The notes beneath the pieces are model-generated. The model was given only the letters and a program-made list of their open reading frames with translations. It had not been told where the DNA came from and searched no databases. 64,000 bases of DNA from Acidobacteriota bacterium. GTDB taxonomy: Bacteria > Acidobacteriota > Blastocatellia > Pyrinomonadales > Pyrinomonadaceae. This document shows, piece by piece, positions 8,744-17,415 of this stretch. The stretch covers positions 44,452 through 108,451 of the forward strand of contig QHXI01000063.1 in the NCBI GenBank assembly GCA_003222895.1, written 5' to 3'. The translations under genes were made by a program, and so were the position numbers. Numbering within the stretch: the stretch's first letter is position 1; every line of letters starts with the position of its first letter.

Positions 8744-9474
8744 CCAAGCTTCTTAACCTGCGGCGGCTCGAATTGCTCGCCGTATTCGGGATACTCGATA
8801 GTAATCGTCTCGCCGGGTCGCGTGTCTTGGGCCAGCAAATTGAGCGCGTCGCGCAAGACTTGTTTCTGCAATTCGCGCATGCCGGGACGGCCAAGACTGT
8901 TTCCAATTTTGAATCCTTTTGGATAAAGCGTACGCGGCGGACGCATTTGCGCGGAAACCTCCGGACTGACAGTAATCAGCACAGTCGGTACGCCTTTCAT
9001 TTCGATTTCCCGCTGGACCGCGACGACCGTGCGGTGACAGACGTTGGGTCAACCGCCGGTGAGAACAACCGCGTCGGCACGCGAACCTTTGTCGATCTCG
9101 TTCGCGATTTCGCGCGCCGTGCCTTCGTACATCGCCTTGAGCTGCATGGTGTAGCCCATATAGCCGATGTGCTTTTTGGCAATCCCGCCGATGAAGCCTT
9201 CGCTTTCGATATCGCGCAGCACGTCGATCGGAAAGACGACGTTGATGTCCTCGTCGGCGTCCGTGTGATCGTAATGATGATGCGTCACCATCAGTTGCGA
9301 CGAGTCAACGTCCGGCGGAATCTCTCGATAGCCGAGATCGCCGAGTTCATCAGCAATATTGAAAGGCTCCTGATCTCTCAGATGCACGCCGCCCGCAGTG
9401 ACGATTGCGATCGTACTCTTCGAGAGCTCACGATCGAACGGCGTGAAGGGAACGCATTTGCGTGAAAATGTCAT
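8740..9474 (-). CDS. GrdB-family reductase protein, probable selenoprotein (Sec142)
   Basis: The ORF track gives two pieces (9049-9474 and 8740-9000) in the same frame, separated by one TGA at 9049-9051. Read through, they form one 244-residue protein of the glycine/sarcosine/betaine/D-proline reductase selenoprotein B family. The N-terminal half has VTHHHYDHTDADEDINVVFP, the site is ADAVVLTGG-U-PNVCHR, and the rest reads EIEMKGVPTVLITVSPE then NSLGRPGMRE, as in the GrdB C-terminus. In GrdB the Sec attacks the substrate. The short length is closer to PrdB-sized members, and no GrdA/GrdC partner is nearby, so the substrate is unknown. A hairpin with GGTC in its loop follows the TGA. Confidence 0.85.
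9017..9035 (-). promoter_or_regulatory. SECIS-like hairpin of the GrdB-family gene
   Basis: Minus-strand stem ACCGC / GCGGT with loop ACGGTCGTC, starting 13 bases after the TGA. The loop contains GGTC, as does the loop of the well-known E. coli fdhF element. Found by eye. Confidence 0.5.
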
Positions 9475-9802
9475 AAAGCAGATGAAGCAGATGAAGCAGA
9501 TGTCAGAAGTCAGATATCAGATATCAGATGTTAGTAGGTTAGCCAAATCCGTAACTGGTTACAAACCGCAGCGGCTCTGACCTTTTCATTCACACCGCGC
9601 TTCAGCGCGGTGACAACCACTGCTACAAGAATCTATCAGCCGTTTCAACGGCTTACTTTAGAACCGTTGAAACGGTTTCACTGATCCGTTACACCTGCGA
9701 TCACCTCGCTGAAGCGAGGTGTGAATGAAATTGGACTCAAACAAAAAAGTCAGATGCGAACACACCTCCGACATCTGACCTCTGCTCTCTGACTGCCGTC
9801 TT
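9475..9802. repeat. Gene-free stretch with tandem and inverted repeats
   Basis: No gene seen. It opens with a GCAGATGAA tandem repeat and ATCAGATATCAGAT. A nested palindrome follows, with outer arms TTTCATTCACACC (9584-9596) and GGTGTGAATGAAA (9718-9730) and inner hairpins such as CCGTTTCAACGG and CACCTCGCTGAAGCGAGGTG. It lies between two minus-strand genes and could end transcription of prxU. Confidence 0.8.
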
Positions 9803-10267
9803 TTACAACTTCCGCAGCACCTCGAACAAATCCTCGTTGTCCGGCTGATCCGCTATGTTGTGAATATCTTTGTAAGCGAGCTTGCCTTGCTTATCGACGA
9901 TGAAGAGCGCGCGCTCAGAGATGCCATCGTTGGCACGATAAGCGCCGTACGCTTTCGCCACTTCGCCTTTGGGATGAAAGTCGCTGAGAAGATCGTAGGA
10001 AAGTCCGCCGAGGCTCTTGGCCCAAGCGGCGTTGCAGGGAACACTGTCAACTGAAATGCCCAGAACCTGAGCGTGATAACCCGCGAAGCGTTCGAGATCG
10101 GCTTCGTACGCGGGCATCTGCGCCGTTCAGACCGGTGTCCAGGCCAGCGGATAAAACGCGATGACTACATTTTTCTTGCCCCGAAAATCCGAGAGCCTCA
10201 CCTGCTTGTCTTTCTCGAGGTGACTTTTCAATTCGAAGTCCGGAGCCATGCTTCCAACTTCAGGCAT
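9803..10267 (-). CDS. prxU: Peroxiredoxin with selenocysteine in place of the peroxidatic Cys (Sec47)
   Basis: The ORF track begins at 10117, after an in-frame TGA at 10127-10129. Reading upstream gives an ATG at 10267 with AGGAGG nine bases before it and a normal AhpC/TSA N-terminus ([31 protein letters not shown]). The active site reads [16 protein letters not shown], where Cys peroxiredoxins have FTPVCT. Total 154 residues. It should reduce H2O2 or organic peroxides using a thiol donor. Further family marks are [10 protein letters not shown] and [18 protein letters not shown] strong hairpin follows the TGA. It is divergent from a PerR-type gene, so peroxide induction is likely. Sec-containing Prx proteins are known in other bacteria. 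Confidence 0.88.
10080..10114 (-). promoter_or_regulatory. SECIS-like hairpin of prxU
   Basis: Minus-strand stem CGAAGC / GCTTCG with loop CGATCTCGAAC, extended by CCCG / CGGG after a four-base bulge. It starts 12 bases after the TGA, ten base pairs in all. Strongest of the three Sec hairpins. Confidence 0.6.
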
Positions 10268-10401
10268 TGGATCGAATCCTCCTTCGTAATCGCAAATTGA
10301 GTTGTGTTATTTCAGCTCTAAGACTAACTCGTTTTGCCCTGGTCATTCAAGAAAAACATGACGGGCTACTTCAGAGATTCGTCTGCTTGACTTCTAGTTT
10401 A

Positions 10402-10416
10402 GAATTATTATAATTC
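10402..10416 (+). promoter_or_regulatory. PerR/Fur-type operator
   Basis: GAATTATTATAATTC is a perfect 7-1-7 palindrome of the TTATAATnATTATAA class bound by PerR and some Fur proteins. It ends five bases before the ATG of the perR-like gene, overlapping the ribosome site, so autorepression is likely. It is about 135 bases from the divergent prxU start and may serve both. Confidence 0.75.
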
Positions 10417-10421
10417 CATTC

Positions 10422-10847
10422 ATGGCGAGTCGAAAGCAGTCAAGCAGCAAGAACGAGAAGCAGGCGCCGAGGCTCACGCGGCAGCGGACTATCGTGTTGG
10501 ATGTTGTATGCGCGGAAGATATGCATCCGACGGCTGCCGAAGTGTTTCATGAAGCGCAGAAGGCTATGCCGGGGATCAGCTTCGCCACCGTTTACAACTC
10601 GTTGCGATATCTGAAGGAAGAAGGTCTCGTGCGTGAAATCACTTTTGGGAATGGCGCGAGCCGCTATGACAGCGTCACGGATCGCCATGATCACGCGATT
10701 TGTTCCATGTGCGGCAAGCTCGTCGATTTCGATTTGCCGGGAACGGTTGCGTTGACTCGCGCGGCGGCGCGCGCGTCGCACTTTCAGGCCGAGTCGGTGC
10801 ATTTGACTCTGTATGGGCGCTGTCAGAAATGCCGCAATAAGAAATGA
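10422..10847 (+). CDS. perR: Fur-family regulator, PerR-like
   Basis: 141 residues. A Fur-type winged helix fills the N-terminal half (LTRQRTIVLDVV, HPTAAEVFHEAQ, SFATVYNSLRYLKEEGLV), the dimerisation domain the C-terminal half. Zinc site cysteines are CSMCGK and CQKC; the metal-sensing residues include the RHDHAIC segment. PerR proteins repress peroxide-defence genes with Fe/Mn as cofactor and are inactivated by H2O2. Neighbours fit this: a Sec-peroxiredoxin upstream and divergent, and an AhpC-type peroxiredoxin downstream. A 7-1-7 operator sits just before the start codon. Confidence 0.88.
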   Translation: MASRKQSSSKNEKQAPRLTRQRTIVLDVVCAEDMHPTAAEVFHEAQKAMPGISFATVYNSLRYLKEEGLVREITFGNGASRYDSVTDRHDHAICSMCGKLVDFDLPGTVALTRAAARASHFQAESVHLTLYGRCQKCRNKK

Positions 10848-10922
10848 TTAGTTCGTCTTAATTTGAAACGTCGCGATGCATAAGGCCCGCGACAAACCAT
10901 TGGACCGTTTAGAGGAGGAAGA

Positions 10923-11492
10923 ATGTCAGCAGCAGTAGCAACAGCTTATGAATCAGCTCAGGTCGGCAAGCCCGCTCCTGATTTTGAAATTCCATCAACC
11001 AAGAACATTGAAAAACTGAACGAGCCGGTAAAGCTTTCGGATTATCGAGGCAAGTGGGTCGTTCTGCTTTTTTACCCGTTGGATTTTACGTTTGTTTGTC
11101 CGACTGAACTCACGACCTTCAGCGATCGCTACGCCGATTTTGAAGGCATCGGCGCGGAAGTCATCGGCATCTCGACTGACTCGGCGTTTTCTCATCGCGC
11201 GTGGCTACAGACGCCGCGCGACAAAGGCGGCGTGGAAGGTCTTCGCTTTCCGCTTGGCGCCGACATCACGAAAAAGATGTCGAAGGACTATGGCGTGCTG
11301 ATCGAGGATCGCGGCATCGCCCTGCGCGGTTTGTTCGTGATCGATCCGGAAGGGATGCTGCGCTACAAAGTCGTGCACGATCTCAACATCGGCCGCTCGG
11401 CGGAAGAGACGCTGCGGGTGATTCAGGCGCTGCAGACCGGCGGTCTGTGCCAGGCTGAGTGGCGGCCAGGTCAGGAAACGATCAAGGCGTAA
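10923..11492 (+). CDS. ahpC: 2-Cys peroxiredoxin, AhpC/TSA family
   Basis: 189 residues, typical for the family, with a GAGGAGG site just before the ATG. The peroxidatic Cys is in DFTFVCPTELTTF; the resolving Cys is in GGLCQAEWRP near the C-terminus. It reduces H2O2 and alkyl hydroperoxides in the cytoplasm. It uses ordinary Cys, in contrast to the Sec version 700 bases away. It follows the PerR-like gene by 75 bases on the same strand, so it probably belongs to the peroxide response. Confidence 0.95.
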   Translation: MSAAVATAYESAQVGKPAPDFEIPSTKNIEKLNEPVKLSDYRGKWVVLLFYPLDFTFVCPTELTTFSDRYADFEGIGAEVIGISTDSAFSHRAWLQTPRDKGGVEGLRFPLGADITKKMSKDYGVLIEDRGIALRGLFVIDPEGMLRYKVVHDLNIGRSAEETLRVIQALQTGGLCQAEWRPGQETIKA

Positions 11493-11502
11493 CTCTGTTT
11501 TC

Positions 11503-11550
11503 CTCTGTGACCTCTGTGGTGAGAAAGTATTTACCACAGAGGTCACAGAG
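11503..11550. repeat. Palindromic repeat, CACAGAG family
   Basis: Perfect 18-base arms CTCTGTGACCTCTGTGGT and ACCACAGAGGTCACAGAG around a 12-base loop. It could form a transcript hairpin between ahpC and the next gene. Related copies occur near 18525-18600, 35318-35412 and 63575. Confidence 0.85.
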
Positions 11551-11564
11551 AGGAGATTCAAATC

Positions 11565-12041
11565 ATGCCCATGAGAATTGGAACCCCCATGCCTTCGCTT
11601 GAAGGCGCAACTGAATGGCTGAGCGGTTCAGCCGATGAACTTTTGAGAGACACGGAGGGCCATCCCGTTTTAATTCATTTTTGGTCGCTGAGCTGCAGCA
11701 TGTGTAAGGACAATTTGCCGCGCGTTTCTGAGTGGAGAGAAAAATACGCGCCGGTCGGATTGCGCATGATTGCGATTCATATGCCTCGTTATCCCGAAGA
11801 CACAAACGTCGATGCGGTGCGCGAGGCCGTCGGCAAGTATGGAATTACGGAACCGCGCGCTATCGACAACGAACACAAACTGCGCGACGCTTTTCAAAAC
11901 GAAAAAGGGTACGTGCCGGCGTATTACCTGTTCGACGAGCAGCATAAGTTGAAAGCTTTCGCCGCCGGTGAGTACGGCGTGAAAGTCATGGAACCGGCGA
12001 TCGAGAGAATGCTTCAGCCTGCGAAGCAGGCGACCGCGTAA
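11565..12041 (+). CDS. Thioredoxin-like (TlpA/DipZ-type) redox protein
   Basis: 158 residues with a thioredoxin fold. The active site is SLSCSMCKDNLP after VLIHFWS; the cis-Pro region is KGYVPAYYLFDEQ. No signal peptide, so probably cytoplasmic. Similar domains occur at the C-terminus of DipZ-type proteins. It is 70 bases after ahpC, with the palindrome between, and may supply electrons to peroxiredoxins, but that is inference from position. Confidence 0.8.
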   Translation: MPMRIGTPMPSLEGATEWLSGSADELLRDTEGHPVLIHFWSLSCSMCKDNLPRVSEWREKYAPVGLRMIAIHMPRYPEDTNVDAVREAVGKYGITEPRAIDNEHKLRDAFQNEKGYVPAYYLFDEQHKLKAFAAGEYGVKVMEPAIERMLQPAKQATA

Positions 12042-12066
12042 AGCCTGGGGCGTAAGCCCCAGGACT

Positions 12067-13911
12067 CTACAACCTACAAATCAATAACTCCCGCTCGTAT
12101 ATCATTTCCGGTGGCAGACGATCATGGAGATCTAGAAACAGCTCTTCCTGACCGAGCACTTCCTGTCGCCAGGCCAAACGATCGAACGCTTGCAGTTCGT
12201 CGAATTGTTCCTTCGGAAAGTCGAGGCCTTTCCACTCGATGTCTTCATAACGCGGAGTCCAGCCGATGGGAGTCTCCTGGCCCAGCGCGCGTCCGTGGGC
12301 GCGATCGACGATCCATTTCAGCACGCGCATGTTCTCGCTAAATCCTGGCCATATGAAATTTCCGTCGGCGCCTTTGCGGAACCAGTTCACATGAAAGATG
12401 CGCGGCGTCTCAGACAGCGAGCGCTGCATTTGAATCCAATGGCGAAAATAATCGCCCATGTGATAACCGCAAAAGGGAAGCATGGCCATCGGATCGCGAC
12501 GTACTTTGCCAATCGCTCCGAACGCCGCGGCCGTCATCTCTGACCCCATTGTCGCGCCGGTATAAACGCCCGCGGTCCAATTGAAAGACTGGTAAACCAG
12601 AGGCATCGTCGTGGCTCGTCGTCCGCCAAAAATGATCGCGCTGATGGGAACGCCGTAGGGATTCTCCCAATCAGGATCGATCGTCGGACATTGCGCCGCC
12701 GGAGCCGTGAAGCGCGCATTCGGGTGCGCGGCTTTCGCCCCAGTCTCTTTCGCAATTTCTGGTGTCCACTTGTTGCCTTGCCAGTCGAGACATTCCGCCG
12801 GCGGTTCCTCAGTCATCCCTTCCCACCAAACGCCACCTGCGGGTGTCAAAGCTACGTTAGTGAAGATCGAGTTTGTCGCCAGTGTCGCCATCGCGTTTGG
12901 ATTTGTCTTTACGGAAGTTCCGGGCGCGACGCCGAAGAAACCGGCCTCAGGATTGATTGCGCGCAGGCAGCCGTTCTCGTCGGGCTTGATCCAGGCGATG
13001 TCATCTCCGACCGTGTAGACTTTCCAACCTTCAAATCCCTTCGGCGGAATGAGCATCGCGAAATTTGTTTTCCCACAGGCGCTGGGAAACGCGGCGGTAA
13101 CGTAGGTCTTCTCGCCTTGCGGATTCTCAACACCGACGATCAGCATGTGCTCAGCCATCCAGCCTTCGTCGCGCGCTATGTTCGAAGCGATGCGCAGCGC
13201 AAAACATTTCTTGCCCAGCAGAGCATTACCTCCGTAGCCCGATCCGTAAGACCAAATCTCGCGAATCTCCGGGAAATGCACGATGTATTTTTCGTTGTTA
13301 CACGGCCACGGAACGTCTGTTTCGCCGGGCGCCAGCGGCGCGCCGACCGAATGCATGCAGGGCACGACGCGCTTGTAATCTTTGTCGATCTCCGCATAGA
13401 CCGGCACCCCGATGCGCGCCATGATTCGCATATTCGCGACGACGTAAGGCGAGTCAGTAAGCTGCACTCCGATTTGCGCCATCGGCGATCCGATCGGACC
13501 CATGCTGAAGGGCAGCACGTACATCGTTCGCCCGCGCATCGAACCGTCGAACAATTCTTTCAATCTGCGACGCATCTGAAACGGCTCTTCCCAATTGTTC
13601 GTCGGGCCGGCCGCGTCTTTCGAAAGCGAACAAATGAAGGTGCGATCTTCGACCCGCGCGACGTCGCTGGGGTGCGAGCGCGCGTAATAACAACCCGGCC
13701 ATAACTCTTCATTGAGTTTTATGAACGTGCCGGCCGCGACCATCTCAGCTTTCAGCGCTTCGTCTTCCTCGACCGAACCGTCGACCCAATGGATCGCTGC
13801 CGGCTTCGTCAGATTCGCCATCTTCTCGACCCAATTAAGCAGATGGACGTTCGCGCTGAGCGGCTGCGAAGCATCGCGGGCAAGTATTGTTTGTGTAACA
13901 GGAGAACTCAT
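12067..13911 (-). CDS. pckG: Phosphoenolpyruvate carboxykinase (GTP)
   Basis: 614 residues, full length for the GTP-dependent family. It makes phosphoenolpyruvate from oxaloacetate with GTP at the start of gluconeogenesis, in the cytoplasm. Seen: the P-loop [14 protein letters not shown], the family Cys-containing segment, [19 protein letters not shown], and [22 protein letters not shown]. The ATG at 13911 gives the normal N-terminus ([23 protein letters not shown]). Single gene, convergent with the TlpA-like gene. Confidence 0.97.
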   Translation of the reverse strand: MSSPVTQTILARDASQPLSANVHLLNWVEKMANLTKPAAIHWVDGSVEEDEALKAEMVAAGTFIKLNEELWPGCYYARSHPSDVARVEDRTFICSLSKDAAGPTNNWEEPFQMRRRLKELFDGSMRGRTMYVLPFSMGPIGSPMAQIGVQLTDSPYVVANMRIMARIGVPVYAEIDKDYKRVVPCMHSVGAPLAPGETDVPWPCNNEKYIVHFPEIREIWSYGSGYGGNALLGKKCFALRIASNIARDEGWMAEHMLIVGVENPQGEKTYVTAAFPSACGKTNFAMLIPPKGFEGWKVYTVGDDIAWIKPDENGCLRAINPEAGFFGVAPGTSVKTNPNAMATLATNSIFTNVALTPAGGVWWEGMTEEPPAECLDWQGNKWTPEIAKETGAKAAHPNARFTAPAAQCPTIDPDWENPYGVPISAIIFGGRRATTMPLVYQSFNWTAGVYTGATMGSEMTAAAFGAIGKVRRDPMAMLPFCGYHMGDYFRHWIQMQRSLSETPRIFHVNWFRKGADGNFIWPGFSENMRVLKWIVDRAHGRALGQETPIGWTPRYEDIEWKGLDFPKEQFDELQAFDRLAWRQEVLGQEELFLDLHDRLPPEMIYERELLICRL

Positions 13912-13996
13912 CGTGTTACTCCGATCTGTGATTATGAAATGCAGTTAATTGAGTAAATCTAAGTGTTACATCAGAGGCTTCGCGGACGCAAGTTGA

Positions 13997-14105
13997 GTGT
14001 CAAAAAGCCCGACCGTTAGGGAGGGCATGATTCGGAGCGCGTGCTTTTAAACGGAAATGAATCTACCGCAAAGTTGACCTTCCCTGCCGGTCGGGCTTCT
14101 GACAC
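13997..14105. repeat. Palindromic repeat, GTGTCA...AAGCCCGAC family
   Basis: 109 bp with inverted termini GTGTCAAAAAGCCCGACCG and CGGTCGGGCTTCTGACAC. Between the pckG promoter side and the next plus-strand gene. A related 73-bp copy lies inside rsmE (35693-35765), sharing AAAGTTG-CCTCCCT and TCGGGCTTCTGACAC. Confidence 0.85.
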
Positions 14106-14142
14106 GATTTACACAGACTGAAGTCTATGCTACTTCCATGGT

Positions 14143-14790
14143 ATGGACAGGCCGCCGCCGCGCGCAGCTTTCAGCATCGCAGAATGGAAGGTGATTCAGC
14201 GTCTGAATACGCCGGCCAAGGTGCAGCGTTGGCTGACGCTGATGCCATACAACTGGGAGCGTCGAGGCGGGACGATGCGATCATTCCGCGACGTGGTGAA
14301 GCGAAATGAAGCGCATTGCCTGGAAGCGTGTGTGGCTGCGGCCGTGATTCTCGAACAGCATGGTTATCCGCCGCTGCTGTTGGATCTTGAATCGATCGAT
14401 CTACTCGATCATGTCATTTTCGTTTTTCAGAAGAACGGATTATGGGGATCCATCGGCCGCTCGCGTGATATCGGGCTGCATGGACGCAAACCATTGTTTA
14501 GAAGTCTCCGGGACCTGGTGTGGAGCTACTTCGATCCCTACATCGACATGACCGGGCGAATCAAGGGCTACGCATTGACGAGTCTCTACGAACTCGGCAA
14601 TTACGATTGGCGCTTCAACCCGAGGAACATGCACAAGATCGAAGATCATCTGCGCGCAATCCCGCATCGCAAACTCAGATCATCCGATCGTCGCTACGAC
14701 TACTGGCACGAGCGCTACAAGGAATACAAGCAACGCCTTCCTGATCGCTCACCTTCTTATTATCCAAATCGCAAGCAGTGGATGCTTTAG
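14143..14790 (+). CDS. Transglutaminase-like hypothetical protein
   Basis: 215 residues. The central part looks like a transglutaminase/papain-like fold: Cys in NEAHCLEACVAAAVILEQHGYPP, His in LDHVIFVFQKNGLWGSIG, then an Asp-containing stretch. These could form a Cys-His-Asp site, but order and spacing were judged by eye. No signal peptide. The tail is rich in Arg, Tyr and Lys (YDYWHERYKEYKQRL). Stands alone between pckG and an EamA transporter. Substrate unknown. Confidence 0.6.
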   Translation: MDRPPPRAAFSIAEWKVIQRLNTPAKVQRWLTLMPYNWERRGGTMRSFRDVVKRNEAHCLEACVAAAVILEQHGYPPLLLDLESIDLLDHVIFVFQKNGLWGSIGRSRDIGLHGRKPLFRSLRDLVWSYFDPYIDMTGRIKGYALTSLYELGNYDWRFNPRNMHKIEDHLRAIPHRKLRSSDRRYDYWHERYKEYKQRLPDRSPSYYPNRKQWML

Positions 14791-14808
14791 CTAACAATCC
14801 GCGAGGTC

Positions 14809-15723
14809 TTATTCGTGAGCAATTAGCAGATCCGGTTCTGTGTTCTTCTGTCTCTTTGTCGTCGTCTCGATCAGCATGTGAACGATGACCGAAGCGACGA
14901 TGATCGCGCCGCCGATAATGGCCCAACCTGAAGGCCGCTCGCCGATGAATAGGAAAACCCACACCGGATTCAGAACCGGTTCGACGTAGCCGATGATTCC
15001 GGCATCAAGCGATCGGACGCCCCTCGCCATGGCAAGCGTGAAAAGCAAATAGGCGAAGCCAATCTGCACGACCCCGAGATAGGCAATACAACCGAGATCG
15101 GCTGCACTAATGCCGCGCTGCACGGCGCCAAGGAATGACGGAGCGCACAACACAACCACGATAAGGTTGCCGTAAATCACCGACGATGCGCGATTGACTT
15201 TGCGCGCTTTCGAATGGCGCAACAGCAGAAAGAAAAGCGCGAAGCAAACACCCGATGCCAGCGCGAACAAATTACCGCTCACGTCCTGCGGACGCAGCTT
15301 GCCGACAAAAAATAGCGACATGCCGGCGATGCAGGCACCGACTGTGACAAAGTCGCGCGCGCGAAACTTCTCTTTGTAGAAGAGTGGTTCAAGAATCAAA
15401 ACATAAACCGGCGCCGTGTACTGGAGGAAGATCGCATTGGCCGCGGTGGTCAATTTCGTGGCGAGCACGAAGAGGATCAGCAGCGCGGCATAAAGGAGCG
15501 AAGTGATCGCGCTGATTCGATTGATTCCGAAGCCTTCGCGACGCGTGAAGATTGCAATAATAATGGCCGCGAGCAGAGATCGTCCGAATGAAAGTTCGTA
15601 AGCGGAAAGATTTGTGGCCTTGATGAAGAGCCCGCCTGTGCTCCACAGAATCGCAGCGCCGAGAACGAGCAGTAGCGGGGGAACCTGCCCTTTTCTTTTC
15701 AGCGACTCGATATGTTTGACCAC
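14809..15723 (-). CDS. EamA/DMT-family transporter
   Basis: 304 residues with about ten hydrophobic helices in two EamA repeats (first opening PPLLLVLGAAILWSTGGLF, second after KLRPQDVSGNLFALASGVCFALFF). Drug/metabolite transporter superfamily members move small metabolites across the inner membrane; the substrate cannot be read from the sequence. Start is GTG at 15723. Ten bases after the end of the ferredoxin-domain gene on the same strand, so possibly co-transcribed. Confidence 0.88.
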   Translation of the reverse strand: MVKHIESLKRKGQVPPLLLVLGAAILWSTGGLFIKATNLSAYELSFGRSLLAAIIIAIFTRREGFGINRISAITSLLYAALLILFVLATKLTTAANAIFLQYTAPVYVLILEPLFYKEKFRARDFVTVGACIAGMSLFFVGKLRPQDVSGNLFALASGVCFALFFLLLRHSKARKVNRASSVIYGNLIVVVLCAPSFLGAVQRGISAADLGCIAYLGVVQIGFAYLLFTLAMARGVRSLDAGIIGYVEPVLNPVWVFLFIGERPSGWAIIGGAIIVASVIVHMLIETTTKRQKNTEPDLLIAHE

Positions 15724-15732
15724 GTCAGGTCA

Positions 15733-16779
15733 CTAATTCACGGCGTCGGTTTGTTCAATACGACCGCCGGCTGGTTGGGCGCCGGGGGCTCGCTCTTCAG
15801 TATTCTTCAGCGACCGCAGGTACTTTCCAAACTGTCCATTCCACGGCGGAATGACGACCGAGATAGCTCCTCCGGCTTGCGCCTGGCACGCGAGACGAAT
15901 CAGCGGCTTTGGCTCAGCGGTGTCGATGTAGCCGAACTCTTTGATCTTTTTTCCTTCGCGGGCCGCGACGTCCGCCAACTTTTCAGCGCCGCCCAGCACG
16001 CCCACCCAGCAAGTTCCGCAAGAAGCTGAACGACATTCCACAGGGATTGGGCCCTCGCTGCGCCGCGGATCGATTGCGACCCAGTCACGCGATCGATCTT
16101 CGGCGGCGCCCCAGGCGAGATCCTGTCCGTCGTTCAATTTGTATTTCGCCTTATCGTCGTTTTCGTCATGCGTGATCGTGAATTGCTTGTTAACGGTGCG
16201 CAGAAAGCCCAGCAAGCCCTGACTATCATCCTTCGCGCGGTGGCGCAGGATTTTCTCAGGAGATTTGTTCGCGTGTTTGCGATCGATGTGAATCGTTCCC
16301 GGCGCCGCGGTGAAAGCCGCAAGCCCGGTCTGCTGAAGCGTCATGAAAGCGACTGCCGTGATTCCGTTGAGCAGCGATTCGTCTTTCTTTAAATCATTGG
16401 CGACGCGACGCGCGACAGTCAGAATCTGATCAGCCAATGATATTGAGCTGGACTGACCGAAAGAGTCTGCATGTTGCTCGATAGCTTTCTTCACCTGCGG
16501 CCAAAAGCGATGTCCGTAAAGAAAAGCATGCGAACGGTCGATTTGATGCTTCAGATCATAATCGCCTTGCAGCAGCAGTTGCTGGGCGAGCCGCTCGCGA
16601 TCTTCGGCGTGTGCGAGCGCCTGCCACAATGACAGCGGGTAAAACGCAAACCAAATTTGCGTCGCGTTGCGATCGACTTCGTGAATCGATCGCAGCAGCG
16701 TCGCCAGCGCAGCCGACCACGCTTCTTCATCTTTTTGACTTAGAAATTGTTCGAAGGAATTTTCGTTCTGCATGTTCAT
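15733..16779 (-). CDS. 2Fe-2S ferredoxin-domain protein with long N-terminal domain
   Basis: From the ATG at 16779 (MNMQNENSFEQF) the protein is 348 residues; the ORF track adds 38 unlikely residues. The last 120 residues carry a plant-type 2Fe-2S site, ECRSASCGTCWVGVLGG followed by RLACQAQAGG, with three Cys in the CxxxxCxxC cluster and the fourth downstream. The first roughly 220 residues are helical and unrecognised (ATQIWFAFYPLSLW, HAFLYGHRFWPQVK). Probably a cytoplasmic electron carrier; partner unknown. A Pro/Ala-rich tail follows the ferredoxin domain. Confidence 0.75.
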   Translation of the reverse strand: MNMQNENSFEQFLSQKDEEAWSAALATLLRSIHEVDRNATQIWFAFYPLSLWQALAHAEDRERLAQQLLLQGDYDLKHQIDRSHAFLYGHRFWPQVKKAIEQHADSFGQSSSISLADQILTVARRVANDLKKDESLLNGITAVAFMTLQQTGLAAFTAAPGTIHIDRKHANKSPEKILRHRAKDDSQGLLGFLRTVNKQFTITHDENDDKAKYKLNDGQDLAWGAAEDRSRDWVAIDPRRSEGPIPVECRSASCGTCWVGVLGGAEKLADVAAREGKKIKEFGYIDTAEPKPLIRLACQAQAGGAISVVIPPWNGQFGKYLRSLKNTEERAPGAQPAGGRIEQTDAVN

Positions 16780-16933
16780 GGTTGTGAATTCTTGCCTAAC
16801 TAAAACCGGAGAGTTTAGCAGCCTCGCACCTGTTCCCTCAAACGCGCCGAGTGGATTGACAAAGGACTGCGCGCGGGAGTAAGAATCTTTCACACCTTAA
16901 AACCTTGAAAATCTGAGCAGGGGGACGTTCTCG

Positions 16934-17287
16934 ATGGAAGCAAACAAGACGGTCGAGGCCAAGCCGCGCCGCACGTTTGATAGCGCCTATGGATTTTCGT
17001 TCAGCGTCGCGGTCGGACTGGTATTATTCATCGCTGGATTGATCATCAGCCTGACGGTGGGACAAGGCACGAGCCTCGGATTGATTTTTGGAATTCCACT
17101 GCTGGTTGCCGGATTAATCATTCCCGTCTTTATGCTGCGGGATTTGTTCCAGTCAACAGAAATTAAGGCTCCTTGCCCGAACTGTGGGGCGACGATCAGA
17201 ACGTCTGATGCAACGCTACAGCTAAGGTGTCAAAGCTGCCACCACATCATCAACGTAAGAGACAAGCAGATGTTTCTTGCGGAATAA
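16934..17287 (+). CDS. Small membrane protein with C-terminal zinc ribbon
   Basis: 117 residues. Two hydrophobic helices (VAVGLVLFIAGLIISLTV and LIFGIPLLVAGLIIPVFML) are followed by a zinc ribbon APCPNCGATI...RCQSCHHI with two CxxC pairs. Likely an inner-membrane protein with the ribbon in the cytoplasm. No family assigned. Stands alone and is divergent from the ferredoxin-domain gene. Confidence 0.7.
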   Translation: MEANKTVEAKPRRTFDSAYGFSFSVAVGLVLFIAGLIISLTVGQGTSLGLIFGIPLLVAGLIIPVFMLRDLFQSTEIKAPCPNCGATIRTSDATLQLRCQSCHHIINVRDKQMFLAE

Positions 17288-17289
17288 AC

Positions 17290-17405
17290 CCAGGCGCGGA
17301 TGGACGCGAACAACGCGGATTAGACATACAAATCATTCGGCGAACGCGACGTAAATTTATTTCCCCAGGTTTCTTATCTGCGCCTATCCGCGTTCATCCG
17401 CGGCC
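17290..17405. repeat. Palindromic repeat, CGCGGATGNACGCGG family
   Basis: Imperfect inverted repeat: GCGCGGATGGACGCGAACAAC near 17295 and GCGTTCATCCGCGG near 17390. Sits between two convergent genes and may act as a bidirectional terminator. Related to 27512-27590 and 56690-56780. Confidence 0.6.
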
Positions 17406-17415
17406 ACTCTGAGTT

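Noticed and set aside
10923-11492. AhpC as a fourth selenoprotein
   Set aside because: The peroxidatic residue is encoded as Cys in FVCPTE; no TGA.
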